Counted from the first letter of the stretch, positions 55,247 through 63,636 are shown. The stretch is DNA of 64,000 nt from Kribbella voronezhensis (GCF_004365175.1 NZ_SOCE01000002.1:744001-808000), one strand, 5' to 3'. Numbers and translations: made by a program. The notes: a model not told the origin generated them from the sequence alone.

Positions 55247-56553
55247 CGAGGTTCCTGTCCCTTGGTGGCGGTTCGGCGGACGATCGTGAGGGTGAGCAGG
55301 AGCGCGAGGGCCGCCGTACCGGAGAGCAGCCACAAGCCGATGGCGTAGGAGTCCGTGCGACCGTAGACGTAGCCCATGATCAACGGCGGGACGAAGCCAC
55401 CCAGTCCGCCGGCGGCACCGACCAGGCCGGTGACCCCGCCCACCCGGGACGGCTCGGTGACCTTGGCGATGAGGGCGAACGTCGCACCGCTGCCGGAGCC
55501 GAGTGCGGCCGCCATGGCGAGGAAGGCGAGCGTTCCGATGCCGTGCAGTGGCGGCGTACCGGCCGAGATGCCCGCGCAGACCACGACGACACCGAAGCCG
55601 GTCGCCAGTACCGGGATCGCGCCGACCTTGTCGGCGAGCCAGCCCCCGACCGGTCGCATGATGACGGCGACGAGGACGAAGCCGGCCATCCGGTTGGCCG
55701 CGTCGGCCGCGGTGAGGTGGTGCGCGGTCTTGAGGTACGCCGGGAGGTACACCGAGAAGGCGACGTACCCGCCGAAGGCCACCGCGTAGAGGACGCACGC
55801 CTGCCAGGTGATCGCGAGCCGCGCGTTGACCGAGATCCGCGACGCCAGTGAGGTGGTGGGGACGACCCTGCCGGGAGCGTCCCGCAGGACCAGCCAAGCC
55901 GCAACGGCGTAGCAGGCCAGTACGGCGGCGGTGATGAGGAAGGGTGACTTGGCACCCAGGTGGTCGGTGAGCTTGACGGTGGTCAGCGCGCTGATCGCGG
56001 TACCGCCCATGCCGGCTCCGAAGACGCCGATGGCCAGACCACGCTTGTCGGGTGGGAACCACGCGTTGACGAACGGGACACCGACGGCGAACGCGGTACC
56101 GGCGATGCCGAGGAAGAAGCCACCGACCAGGAGCAGCGCGTAGGAGTCGAGGGCGACGAACGCGATGAACAGGATCGGCAGGATGGTGACACCCGAGATG
56201 ATCGGGAACATGACGCGGCCGCCGTACCGGTCGGTCAGCCCGCCGACGACGATGCGGCCGAGCGAGCCCACGACCACCGGTACCGCGACCATCAGGGCCA
56301 CGTCGGACTCCGTCAGAGCGCCGAGGGAGCCGGTGGTCCGGAAGAGTGGGCCGAGCGGGCTGATCAGCGCCCAGGCCCAGAAGTTGACCGCGAAGCCGAT
56401 CGTCGCCATCGCGAGCATCAGCCAGGGCGAGCGGGTGACCGCGCGAGCCCGCGGCTCCGACGCGGACGGAGCCGTCATCGCCTTGCCCTCGTCGCCGGGG
56501 TCACCTTCCCCACCATGGCCCCTCGCCGGGTCGTTGGCAATGGAGGTACTCAT
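55243..56553 (-). CDS. narK: NarK-type nitrate/nitrite MFS transporter
   Basis: 436 residues, 12 membrane segments, with the nitrate-porter pattern GFAVNFWAWALISPLGPLF and two glycine-rich nitrate-signature stretches (GIAGTAFAVGVPFVNAWFPPDKRGLAIGVFG and SRVGGVTGLVGAAGGLGGFVPPL; quoted in part). It imports nitrate or exchanges it for nitrite. It is the first gene of narKGHJI. Box 56637-56650 lies 84 nt upstream of ATG 56553. Narrow coupling to narG through TTGA. Confidence 0.93.
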   Translation of the reverse strand: MSTSIANDPARGHGGEGDPGDEGKAMTAPSASEPRARAVTRSPWLMLAMATIGFAVNFWAWALISPLGPLFRTTGSLGALTESDVALMVAVPVVVGSLGRIVVGGLTDRYGGRVMFPIISGVTILPILFIAFVALDSYALLLVGGFFLGIAGTAFAVGVPFVNAWFPPDKRGLAIGVFGAGMGGTAISALTTVKLTDHLGAKSPFLITAAVLACYAVAAWLVLRDAPGRVVPTTSLASRISVNARLAITWQACVLYAVAFGGYVAFSVYLPAYLKTAHHLTAADAANRMAGFVLVAVIMRPVGGWLADKVGAIPVLATGFGVVVVCAGISAGTPPLHGIGTLAFLAMAAALGSGSGATFALIAKVTEPSRVGGVTGLVGAAGGLGGFVPPLIMGYVYGRTDSYAIGLWLLSGTAALALLLTLTIVRRTATKGQEPR

Positions 56554-56636
56554 GTCGTCGCACCTTTCGGAGCTGGCTCAGGCACCGGTCGGCGCACGTG
56601 CCTCCGAGTACAGCCGATCCGCCAGCCCGACCGAGA

Positions 56637-56672
56637 GGGCCAAAGGTCCCGTCCGGGTGGCCCACTCGCCCC
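56637..56672. promoter_or_regulatory. DosR-type box upstream of narKGHJI
   Basis: GGGCCAAAGGTCCC (56637-56650) is a perfect copy of the motif. A weak partner GGCCCACTCGCCCC lies at 56659-56672 (22 nt on). The strong box is 84 nt upstream of the narK ATG on the minus strand. Confidence 0.65.
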
Positions 56673-56773
56673 TTCACCGGGGTCCGGTCGGCCGGAGAAA
56701 GTTGCCAGTAGCAAGCGTCGTTCGATGATGCCGGGCCGCTGTCGATGCGGTTCCGGTCCTCGCCGGCACGTCC

Positions 56774-56809
56774 TGGCCGAAAGTCCCACCGATCGGAGTA
56801 CGACGTCCC
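56774..56809. promoter_or_regulatory. Paired DosR-type boxes upstream of CBS gene
   Basis: TGGCCGAAAGTCCC (56774-56787) matches at 11 of 13 positions. GAGTACGACGTCCC (56796-56809) keeps only the right half. They start 22 nt apart, 78-113 nt upstream of ATG 56887. Confidence 0.5.
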
Positions 56810-56886
56810 TGTCGCCGTACGCCGACGGTCCGGATCGTGGAATTCGACCGGACTCCGATGGCCGGTCCGTCGAGACGGAGGACGCG

Positions 56887-57120
56887 ATGATCGAGCCGGA
56901 GACGGCTGGGGACGTGATGCACACAGACCTGATCGCAGTACGGCGGGAGACCCCGCTGGACGAGGTGGCCCGCCGGATGGCCGCGCTGGACCTGGAGGTC
57001 GTGCCGGTCGTGGACGGGAACGGCCGACTGGTCGGGTTCCTGACGATGGCTGATCTGGCGGTCCTGACACTCGAACGCGCGCGATCGCCGCAGCTGCCCG
57101 GCGGCCACTACCTCGGCTGA
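56887..57120 (+). CDS. Short single-CBS-domain protein
   Basis: 77 residues comprising essentially one CBS motif: AGDVMHTDLIAVRRETPLDEVA at the start and LEVVPVVDGNGRLVGFLTMADLAVL after it. Most CBS proteins carry a pair; this one would need to dimerise to build a nucleotide site. ATG 56887 has GGAGG upstream, and the longer frame to 55960 is a shadow of narK. M. tuberculosis Hrp1 (Rv2626c), a two-CBS DosR-regulon protein, is a related but longer case. Confidence 0.75.
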   Translation: MIEPETAGDVMHTDLIAVRRETPLDEVARRMAALDLEVVPVVDGNGRLVGFLTMADLAVLTLERARSPQLPGGHYLG

Positions 57121-57123
57121 CGG

Positions 57124-57160
57124 GCGCCCAAAGTGCCCTGCGAAGCGGGACCTAGGACTC
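57124..57160. promoter_or_regulatory. Paired DosR-type boxes upstream of DUF1876 gene
   Basis: GCGCCCAAAGTGCC (57124-57137) and GGGACCTAGGACTC (57147-57160) start exactly 23 nt apart. The second keeps a perfect left half. They lie 71-107 nt upstream of ATG 57231 and directly after the CBS stop. Confidence 0.55.
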
Positions 57161-57230
57161 TGCTCAGGGTGCCGCCCGCCGGGGCAATCTGGCAGTGCTG
57201 AGAAGTCGAGACCAGGAGAGGGCCGGACCG

Positions 57231-57506
57231 ATGACGACGATGCGCCGCTGGAGCGTCGAGATCTACATCGACGAGCACGAGGAGAGCGGGCTGACCCACG
57301 CGGAGGCCCGACTGCACACCAACGACCGGACCCACCTGCTCGGACAGGGCGATGCACACCGCAACCCCACCGACGACCAGGTGGCCGAGATCGGCGACGA
57401 GCTGGCCGTGGCCCGCGCGCTGTCCGACCTGTCCCACCAGCTCGTCCACGCGGTCGCCGGCGATCTCGAGGACGTCGCCAAACGCTTCGGCTCGGCAGCG
57501 CACTGA
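57231..57506 (+). CDS. DUF1876 protein, Rv1738-like
   Basis: 91 residues. The pattern WSVEIYIDEHEESGLTHAEARL followed by GDAHRNP and IGDELAVARALSDLSHQLV is shared with M. tuberculosis Rv1738, one of the most strongly induced DosR-regulon proteins, whose structure resembles ribosome hibernation factors. A role in ribosome or translation silencing is inference from that relative. ATG 57231 follows a GGAGAGGG purine tract. It begins an operon with USP-5 66 nt downstream. Confidence 0.88.
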   Translation: MTTMRRWSVEIYIDEHEESGLTHAEARLHTNDRTHLLGQGDAHRNPTDDQVAEIGDELAVARALSDLSHQLVHAVAGDLEDVAKRFGSAAH

Positions 57507-57572
57507 GGCGCCGGCCGGTCGAGTCACGACCAGGAAATCACCTGAGTTTCCCGACTGACTGAAGGACTGATC

Positions 57573-58430
57573 ATGAAGAGTGCACCCGAGTTCATCCTCG
57601 TCGGGGTCGACGGGACGCCGGAGAGCCAGCTCGCGCTGCGCTGGGCGATCCAGGCGGCCGCCGCGCGCGGCACCGCCGTACGGATCGTCCGGGCCTACCT
57701 GGACCAGGTGGCCCAGTGGCCGGCGATCGGGGCCGAGGGCTTCATCCCCCAGTCGCAGGCGGACCGCTACCAGGCCGAGCTCGACGCCGACGTCGACATC
57801 GTCCGGGACCGGCTCGGCTACCAGAACGGCTCCGGCTGGCTGGCCAACTATCCGGCGGCGGACGCGATCCTGACCGAGGCACCGGAAGCGGAGCTGGTCG
57901 TGCTCGGGTCGAGGGTCAGCACCAAGCTCGGTGCGGCCGTGCTGGGTTCGGTCGCGACCGCGGTGACGGCGAAGGCGCCGTGCCCGGTCGTCGTGGTCCG
58001 CGGTACGCCGGCGGACGGTCCGATCCTGGTCGGCACGGACGGTTCCGAAGACTCCGACGCTGCCGTCCAGTTCGGTTTCGAGGAGGCGCAGCGGACCCGC
58101 AGCGACCTGCAGGTCGTCTACTGCTGGCAGCCCTTGGGCCGCAACGAGGTGTCGATCGACGACGCCGAGGAGTTGCTGAAGGACTGGCTCGCCGAGAGCC
58201 TGGCGCCGTACCGCGACAAGTTCCCCGGCGTGCGGGTGCGGGCCGAGGTCGTCGCCGGCCGGGCGGCCGCCGTACTGGCCGAACGGAGCAGCGGCTGCTC
58301 GATGGTCGTCGTCGGCTCGCGAGGCCGTGGTGGAGTCAGGGGTCTGCTGCTCGGCTCTGTCAGCCAGAACCTGCTGCACCACGCGAACTGCCCCATCGCC
58401 GTCGTCCGTCCCCCGAGGGAGCAGCGATGA
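57573..58430 (+). CDS. Universal stress protein, tandem UspA domains (USP-5)
   Basis: 285 residues with two UspA domains. Domain 1 loop is GSRVSTKLGAAVLGSVA and domain 2 GSRGRGGVRGLLLGSVS, the second fully canonical. It ends HANCPIAVVRP. ATG 57573 has GAAGGA upstream. It overlaps the CBS-BON gene by 4 nt (ATGA), so these are translationally coupled. It follows the DUF1876 gene on the same strand. Confidence 0.91.
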   Translation: MKSAPEFILVGVDGTPESQLALRWAIQAAAARGTAVRIVRAYLDQVAQWPAIGAEGFIPQSQADRYQAELDADVDIVRDRLGYQNGSGWLANYPAADAILTEAPEAELVVLGSRVSTKLGAAVLGSVATAVTAKAPCPVVVVRGTPADGPILVGTDGSEDSDAAVQFGFEEAQRTRSDLQVVYCWQPLGRNEVSIDDAEELLKDWLAESLAPYRDKFPGVRVRAEVVAGRAAAVLAERSSGCSMVVVGSRGRGGVRGLLLGSVSQNLLHHANCPIAVVRPPREQR

Positions 58431-59101
58431 GACACCGGCTGACCGTCGCGGACGTCATGACGACCGATGTCGTCACGGTGCCCGAGCACGCGGGATTCAA
58501 GGTGGTGGCCGAAACACTGGCCGAGCACCACATCAGCGCCGTACCGGTGATCGGCAGCGCCGGCACCGTGGTGGGCGTGGTGTCGGAGACGGACCTGCTG
58601 CGCAAAGAGGAGTTCCAGCGGGCAGCGGAGGCGCCCTGGGTGTCGCGCTGGTGGCAGCGCCGGCGCCGGGCGAAGGCGGCCGCGGTGACGGCGGGGGAGT
58701 TGATGACCCGTCCGGCGGTCACCGTGGTGCGGGATTCGACCATCGACGAGGCAGCCCGGCTGATGGCTGCCCGGGACATCACCCGGCTGGTCGTGACCGA
58801 TGCCGACGGCTACTTCCTGGACGGCATCGTGACGCGGTCGGACCTGCTGAGCGCCTATGTCGCCACCGACCGCGAGATCCTCCGGCGGGTCCGGCTGGAC
58901 GTGCTCCAGCACGCGCTGTGGGACGACCCGTTCGGTGTGGAGGTGTCGGTGAGCGACGGTGTCGTGACGCTGGCCGGTGAGCTCGACAACCGGAGCCTGG
59001 TGCCGATCGCCGAGAAGCTGACCCGCGAGGTGGACGGCGTGGTCGATGTCCGCAACAACCTGACCTGGGCGTTCGACGACACCGTCACGACCCGGAATTG
59101 A
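58427..59101 (+). CDS. CBS-pair protein with C-terminal BON domain
   Basis: 224 residues. CBS1 (about 5-60) has TVADVMTTDVVTVPEHAGF and CBS2 (about 90-147) GELMTRPAVTVVRDSTIDEAARLM. They are separated by a basic linker (WWQRRRRAK). The BON domain (about 160-222) has VEVSVSDGVVTLAGELDN and VDGVVDVRNNL. CBS pairs sense adenine nucleotides and BON domains often bind phospholipid or other surfaces. ATG 58427 overlaps USP-5. An ABC exporter follows 7 nt later, a hint that it may tune transport. Confidence 0.85.
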   Translation: MRHRLTVADVMTTDVVTVPEHAGFKVVAETLAEHHISAVPVIGSAGTVVGVVSETDLLRKEEFQRAAEAPWVSRWWQRRRRAKAAAVTAGELMTRPAVTVVRDSTIDEAARLMAARDITRLVVTDADGYFLDGIVTRSDLLSAYVATDREILRRVRLDVLQHALWDDPFGVEVSVSDGVVTLAGELDNRSLVPIAEKLTREVDGVVDVRNNLTWAFDDTVTTRN

Positions 59102-59108
59102 AGGCATC

Positions 59109-60089
59109 ATGTACAGCGTCGAGACCGTTCCTGCCCACCTCGAGCAGACCGCTGCCCAGGTGCTGGTCGCATCGCACCTGGGGAAGAGGTTCGGCGAACG
59201 AGTAGCGGTCGACGACGTCAGCTTCGCCGTGGCGGCGGGGGAGACCTACGGACTGCTCGGGCCGAACGGCGCAGGCAAGACGACCACCATCCGGCTGATC
59301 TGCGGACTGCTCCGCCCGGACGCAGGCCAGACCCTGATCGCGGGACAACCGGTCAGTACGACGGCGACCGCGGCGAAGAGCTGCATCGGCTATGTCCCGC
59401 AGGAGATCGCGCTGTACCCCGATCTGACCGCGCGGGAGAACCTGCGGTTCTTCGGCCGGCTCTACGGGCTGCACGGCAAGGCGCTGAACCACCGGGTCGG
59501 CAAGGTCCTCGAACTGATCGGGCTGTCGGAACGCGGCCGTGACCGGGTCGAGTCGTTCTCGGGCGGGATGAAGCGCCGGCTGAACATCGGCGCCGGGCTG
59601 CTGCACGAGCCCACCCTGCTGGTCCTCGACGAGCCGACCGTGGGTGTCGACCCGCAGAGCCGGCATGCCGTGATGGAGAGCGTGCGATCCTTCGGCGCGG
59701 CGGGGATGGCGGTGCTCTACACGACGCACTACATGGAGGAGGCCGAGCGCCTGTGCGACCGGGTCGGCATCATCGACCACGGCCGATTGGTTGCCGAGGG
59801 CACCCGTCGCGAGCTGGTCGCGCAGCTCGGCGAGCACGACCACATCCAGCTGACCGCGACCGGTGATCTCGCCGCCCTGGCCGATCGTTGCCGTGCCATC
59901 GAAGGAATCGACCGGGCCGATGTCAAGGACGGTCAGGTCCAGTTGCTGGCCGTCGAGGGACGCCGGCTGCTGCCCGCCGTACTGGAGGCCGCGGAGCGGA
60001 TCGGTACGACGGTGCGGTCGGTCGAGGTCGCCGAGCCCGACCTGGAAGCGGTGTTCCTGCACCTCACCGGCACCGCCCTGCGGGAGTGA
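59109..60089 (+). CDS. ABC transporter ATP-binding protein (DrrA-type)
   Basis: 326 residues with Walker A GPNGAGKTTT at 51-60, signature SFSGGMKRRLNIG and Walker B LLVLDEPTVGVD. The last 80 residues form the C-terminal domain seen in drug-export ATPases. It works with the two permeases that follow. ATG 59109 is 7 nt after the CBS-BON stop, so it is likely in the same transcript as DUF1876, USP-5 and CBS-BON. Confidence 0.9.
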   Translation: MYSVETVPAHLEQTAAQVLVASHLGKRFGERVAVDDVSFAVAAGETYGLLGPNGAGKTTTIRLICGLLRPDAGQTLIAGQPVSTTATAAKSCIGYVPQEIALYPDLTARENLRFFGRLYGLHGKALNHRVGKVLELIGLSERGRDRVESFSGGMKRRLNIGAGLLHEPTLLVLDEPTVGVDPQSRHAVMESVRSFGAAGMAVLYTTHYMEEAERLCDRVGIIDHGRLVAEGTRRELVAQLGEHDHIQLTATGDLAALADRCRAIEGIDRADVKDGQVQLLAVEGRRLLPAVLEAAERIGTTVRSVEVAEPDLEAVFLHLTGTALRE

Positions 60090-60091
60090 TC

Positions 60092-61258
60092 GTGAACGCC
60101 GCACTCGTGATCGCCGCCAAGGATCTGCGCCAGCGCCTCCGGGACCGCTCGGCCATCGTCCTCGGCTTCGTCGCGCCCGTCCTGGTGGCGGCCTTGATGA
60201 GTTTCGCCTTCTCGTCCGTGGAGGCGTTCCATGCCGATGTCGCGTTCGTGGACAACGACCACGGGCAGATCGCGGTCGCCCTGCGGACGGCCTTGACCAG
60301 CCCGGAACTGTCCGACGTCCTGACCATCGAATCGGTCGCCACCGAGCAGCAGGCCCGCCAGTTGGTGGACGACGGCGACGCCGGTGCCGGACTGGTGGTC
60401 CCCGCCGGCTTCAGCGCGGCGGCAGTGGGCGACGAACCGATCGGCCTGACCGTGCTCGGCAGCCCTGACAGTCCCCTCGAGGCGCAGGTGGCGAAGGCCG
60501 TCGCGGATGCCTATGTCGCGCAGCTCAACGCCGACAGGCTCTCGGTGCATGCGGCGCTGGCGGCCGGCGTACCCGCTGGTCGTACGGCCGAGTTGGCCAA
60601 GGCGGTGGCCGGACTCAGGCTCCCTGAATCGGTCGAGGCTCGCGCGACGGGTTACCGGCAGCTGACGACAGCCAGCTACTACGCGCCGGCGATGGGCATC
60701 ATGTTCGTCCTGTTCGCGATCGGCTTCACCGCTCACAGCTTCTTCGCCGAGCAACGTGGTGGAACCCTGGAGCGGATCAGCGCCGCACCGATCGGCCGTG
60801 GTGGCGTCCTGCTCGGCAAATCACTCGCGGCCTTCGCCTACAGCGTCGCGAGCCTGACCAGCCTTGCCGTGGTGTCGACACTCGCGTTCGACGCACAGTG
60901 GGGTCCACCGATCCCGGCCGCGGCGTTGATCTTGGCGATGTCGGCGGCGCTGGTGGCCCTGACTGCCTTGGTGATCACCGTCTCGCGCACGGAGCGGCAG
61001 GCCGACGGGATCGCCATGATGATCACTTTCACGTTGCTGCTGCTCGGTGGGAACTTCGTCCTGATCAGCCAGGCGCCTGAGCTGTTGCGCAAACTGGCTT
61101 TGCTGACACCGAACGGGTGGGCCCTGCGCGGCTTCACCGACCTCGCCACCGGCGCGGCCGCGACCACCGTGCTGCTGCCCGTGCTCGTGATCCTCGGGAT
61201 GTCCGCGTTGGTCGGCCTGCTCGCCGGTGTGATCGGTCGTTGGAGGGCCGCCTCATGA
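60092..61258 (+). CDS. ABC-2 type permease with large periplasmic domain
   Basis: 388 residues. An N-terminal membrane segment (LGFVAPVLVAALMSFAF), then an extracytoplasmic domain of about 170 residues, then five membrane segments from about residue 205. GTG 60092 with GGGAG upstream is preferred; GTG 60086, overlapping the ATPase stop (GTGA), is an alternative. It overlaps the second permease by 4 nt. Substrate unknown; lipids or hydrophobic drugs are usual in the family. Confidence 0.86.
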   Translation: MNAALVIAAKDLRQRLRDRSAIVLGFVAPVLVAALMSFAFSSVEAFHADVAFVDNDHGQIAVALRTALTSPELSDVLTIESVATEQQARQLVDDGDAGAGLVVPAGFSAAAVGDEPIGLTVLGSPDSPLEAQVAKAVADAYVAQLNADRLSVHAALAAGVPAGRTAELAKAVAGLRLPESVEARATGYRQLTTASYYAPAMGIMFVLFAIGFTAHSFFAEQRGGTLERISAAPIGRGGVLLGKSLAAFAYSVASLTSLAVVSTLAFDAQWGPPIPAAALILAMSAALVALTALVITVSRTERQADGIAMMITFTLLLLGGNFVLISQAPELLRKLALLTPNGWALRGFTDLATGAAATTVLLPVLVILGMSALVGLLAGVIGRWRAAS

Positions 61259-62415
61259 CCGCTCTCGCCGTCGCTGCCGCCTCACTTCGCCGGATGCTGC
61301 GGGATCGGACCGCGTTGTTCTTCGTCGTCCTGTTGCCGGTCCTGGTGATCGCCATCATCGGCACCGTGGTGCACAACCCGGGCGGCTTCCGGATCGGCGT
61401 ACTGGCCACCCAGGCTTCGGGGCCGGCACTCGCCACTTCGCTGGTCGACGATCTCGGCGCGGCCGGCCCGGTCGAGCTCCAGACCGATGAGCAGACCGCC
61501 CGTACGGCGTTGCGCCGCGGCGAACTGGACGCAGTGGTGCTCGTTCCGGTCAACCTGGAAGCGGCTTTGCTGCGCGGTGACGATGTGGTGATCCCGGTGC
61601 TCGCCGGTGGGGCGGAGTCGACGCAGAGCGCAGTACGGTCTGCCATCTCCGCTGCGGTCGCCCGGCATGCGGAGCGGGTCCAGGCGGCGGCGTTCGCTGC
61701 CCGGCGTACGAACAGCACCGTCGCCGAACAGTTGCCTAGGGCCACTGCTTTGCAGCGGGTGACGCCACGCATCTCGGTCAGCACGGAGAACGTCGCGAGT
61801 GGGAGCGACTACCTGCCGCTAGGGTTTGGGTACAGCGCGCCGACCATGCTGGTGTTGTTCGTCTTCATCAACGCGCTGGCCGGTGGTGCGACGGTGGTGC
61901 AGACCCGACAGCTCGGTATCTACGGTCGCGCGCTGGCGGCACCGGTCCGGGCGCGCGACCTCGTTCTCGGCGAAGCCCTGTCCTACTTGACGTTCGCACT
62001 GCTCCAGTCGGCGCTGATCATCGGCACCGGCTCGCTGCTGTTCGGTGTCAGCTGGGGCAATCTGCCGGCGGCGATCGCGCTGGTCGTGACCTGGGCGCTG
62101 GTCGGCACCGGCGCGGGCATGCTCAGTGGTGCGGTCTTCAAGACACCCGACCAGGCGTCGGCGATCGGCCCGGTCGTCGGGATCGCGTTCGCCATGCTCG
62201 GCGGCTGCATGTGGCCGCTGGAGATCGTGCCGGCAACCGTGCGCACGGTCGGCCACGCGACACCGCACGCCTGGGCGGTGGACGCCTGGATCACCTTGCT
62301 GTCCCGCGCCGGCGGCCTCGCGGACATCGCGACGGATCTGGCCGTGCTGGCCGGCTTCGCCGCCGGAATGCTCGCGCTGGCCGCCGTTCTGCTCCGGCGC
62401 CGCCTGAGCAGCTAG
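61255..62415 (+). CDS. ABC-2 type permease (second)
   Basis: 386 residues with the same plan as the preceding permease: one membrane segment (FFVVLLPVLVIAIIGTVV), an extracytoplasmic section of about 150 residues, and five membrane segments near the C-terminus. The overlap ATGA with the first permease and shared architecture imply a heterodimeric exporter. There is no gene after it on this strand until 62551. Confidence 0.87.
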   Translation: MTALAVAAASLRRMLRDRTALFFVVLLPVLVIAIIGTVVHNPGGFRIGVLATQASGPALATSLVDDLGAAGPVELQTDEQTARTALRRGELDAVVLVPVNLEAALLRGDDVVIPVLAGGAESTQSAVRSAISAAVARHAERVQAAAFAARRTNSTVAEQLPRATALQRVTPRISVSTENVASGSDYLPLGFGYSAPTMLVLFVFINALAGGATVVQTRQLGIYGRALAAPVRARDLVLGEALSYLTFALLQSALIIGTGSLLFGVSWGNLPAAIALVVTWALVGTGAGMLSGAVFKTPDQASAIGPVVGIAFAMLGGCMWPLEIVPATVRTVGHATPHAWAVDAWITLLSRAGGLADIATDLAVLAGFAAGMLALAAVLLRRRLSS

Positions 62416-62450
62416 TGCCTTCCATACACCACGGACACGCTTCAGAACTA

Positions 62451-62464
62451 GGGGCCTCTGGCCC
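62451..62464. promoter_or_regulatory. DosR-type box upstream of PNPOx-3
   Basis: GGGGCCTCTGGCCC matches at all but about two positions. It ends 86 nt before the PNPOx-3 start. A possible partner beginning GGGCCA lies at 62476, 25 nt further, but its right half is poor. Confidence 0.55.
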
Positions 62465-62550
62465 TGTTCCGAACCGGGCCACTTCGGTTTTGATGGCACC
62501 GACAGGTTGATGCCGGGGGTCGTCCGTGGTCTGCGGACCGGTGGGAAGAG

Positions 62551-63003
62551 GTGACCTTGACGGATTCGCCGGCGACGCACGCCGTGGGTGAGCAGGCTGA
62601 GTTCGACCGGGCCGGGCTGGAGATCCTCACCGACGAGCAGTGCCTTGCGCTGTTGCCCACGGTTCCGGTCGGCCGCATCGTGTTCACCGAGGGAGCCCTG
62701 CCGGCCGTGCAGCCGGTGAACTTCGTCGTCGACGATCGCTGCGTGATCATCCGGGCGATGACCGGCTCGAAGTTGGCTGCCGCGGCGGCTGGAGCGGTGG
62801 TGGCCTTCGAGGTGGACGAGTACGACGCAACCACCGAGACCGGCTGGAGCGTGACCGCCGTCGGCCAGGCAACCGTCGTGACGAACCCGGCAGAACTCGA
62901 CCGACTGTCGAAGCTGCCGTTGCGACCGTGGGCCGGACACCTGGACCACGTCATCCAGATCCGCATCGCCTTACTGCGCGGCCGCCGCCTACTTCGTACG
63001 TAG
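62551..63003 (+). CDS. PNPOx-fold protein (PNPOx-3)
   Basis: 150 residues of the pyridoxamine-phosphate-oxidase-like split barrel, with EQCLALLPTVPVGRIVFTEGALPAVQPVNFVVD and VVAFEVDEYDATTETGWSVTAVG. The substrate or cofactor (FMN or F420) is unknown. GTG 62551 follows GGGAAGAG; TTG 62557 with GAGGTGA is a close alternative. It resembles the stand-alone protein at 33383 more than the HTH-fused one. Confidence 0.82.
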   Translation: MTLTDSPATHAVGEQAEFDRAGLEILTDEQCLALLPTVPVGRIVFTEGALPAVQPVNFVVDDRCVIIRAMTGSKLAAAAAGAVVAFEVDEYDATTETGWSVTAVGQATVVTNPAELDRLSKLPLRPWAGHLDHVIQIRIALLRGRRLLRT

Positions 63004-63170
63004 GACGGCGACCGGCTCGCGTCCGCCGACCTGAGTGGCGAGGGAAGTCCACCGCCGCTACCGCTGCGGATCGAGTTGTACGGTGCACGGCTGTTGGCCG
63101 CTTCTCCGTACCCTTGCGCCTGACTTCCCTCGCCTACCTCCATTCCAGCTCTCCGCCGCGGCGCGGATCA

Positions 63171-63184
63171 GGGCCGAAGGTCAC
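63171..63184. promoter_or_regulatory. DosR-type box, first of a 60-nt-spaced repeat
   Basis: GGGCCGAAGGTCAC differs from the consensus at one position. It sits in the 17-nt repeat starting 63166 and lies 143 nt upstream of the SHOCT gene ATG. Confidence 0.6.
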
Positions 63185-63230
63185 TGCTTCGGAGGACTCA
63201 CGGCGGCCGTGGCCCTGGCCCGCGCGATCA

Positions 63231-63244
63231 GGGCCGAAGGTCTG
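63231..63244. promoter_or_regulatory. DosR-type box, second of a 60-nt-spaced repeat
   Basis: GGGCCGAAGGTCTG keeps the first 12 bases of the motif. It sits in the second copy of the 17-nt repeat starting 63226 and ends 83 nt upstream of the SHOCT ATG (63328). Confidence 0.6.
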
Positions 63245-63327
63245 GCCGGGGGAGTCCTAAGCCTCTGATCGCCGGCGGCGGAGCGGCAGACGGTGGGTGT
63301 GTAGACATCGACTGTTGGGAGACGACG

Positions 63328-63582
63328 ATGAGGTACCACGACGACTGGGGCTGGGGCTGGATGATGGTGGTGATGCCGTTGCTGTGGATCGCGCTGACGG
63401 CGGTGATCGTGTGGGCGGTGCTCCAGGTCGTCCACCGGCCGACGGGATCGGCACCGACCCTGCCAGGTCGCGAAACGCCGCAGGAGATCCTGGACCGGCG
63501 CTTCGCGTCCGGTGAGATCGACGCCGATACCTACACCAAGGCGAAGGCCCACCTCAGCGGCCGAGACGTGCGCACGCCGTGA
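63328..63582 (+). CDS. Small membrane protein with SHOCT domain
   Basis: 84 residues. A Trp-rich N-terminus and one hydrophobic segment (about 11-34) are followed by the SHOCT motif ETPQEILDRRFASGEIDADTYTKAKAHL. SHOCT domains are short oligomerisation modules; function unknown. ATG 63328 has GGGAGA upstream. It is the only gene downstream of the two 60-nt-spaced boxes. A strong terminator follows. Confidence 0.85.
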   Translation: MRYHDDWGWGWMMVVMPLLWIALTAVIVWAVLQVVHRPTGSAPTLPGRETPQEILDRRFASGEIDADTYTKAKAHLSGRDVRTP

Positions 63583-63605
63583 CAGCGGCGGCAGCACGGA
63601 CGTGC

Positions 63606-63636
63606 GGCCGGGGTGGTCCAGCGGACCACCCCGGCC
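63606..63636. terminator. Perfect 14-bp hairpin terminator
   Basis: GGCCGGGGTGGTCC (63606-63619) and its exact complement (63623-63636) flank a 3-nt loop. It lies between the convergent SHOCT (63582) and HspX-like (63649) genes and probably acts in both directions. Flanking bases extend weak pairing. Confidence 0.82.

Larger units (their letters stand above)
56554..56886. other. 333-nt divergent intergenic region narK / CBS gene
   Basis: No ORF here looks coding. The region holds two groups of DosR-type boxes: one at 56637-56672 nearer narK and one at 56774-56809 nearer the CBS gene. This suggests separately controlled divergent promoters. The rest shows no repeat or hairpin that I trust. 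Confidence 0.6.
63004..63327. other. 324-nt intergenic region with a 17-nt direct repeat
   Basis: No convincing gene. Short ORFs at 63035-63268 and nearby are Arg-rich shadows. The region contains GATCAGGGCCGAAGGTC at 63166-63182 and again, identical, at 63226-63242, exactly 60 nt apart. Each holds a DosR-type box. Nothing else stands out. Confidence 0.65.

Noticed and set aside
55247..56062. N-terminal extension of narG by 272 codons
   Set aside because: It is a shadow of narK in another frame; NarG homology begins only a few residues before GRFFTRG.
63035..63268. Short ORFs in the gap before the SHOCT gene
   Set aside because: They are Arg/Ala-rich with no ribosome site and contain the box repeats, which explain the sequence better.
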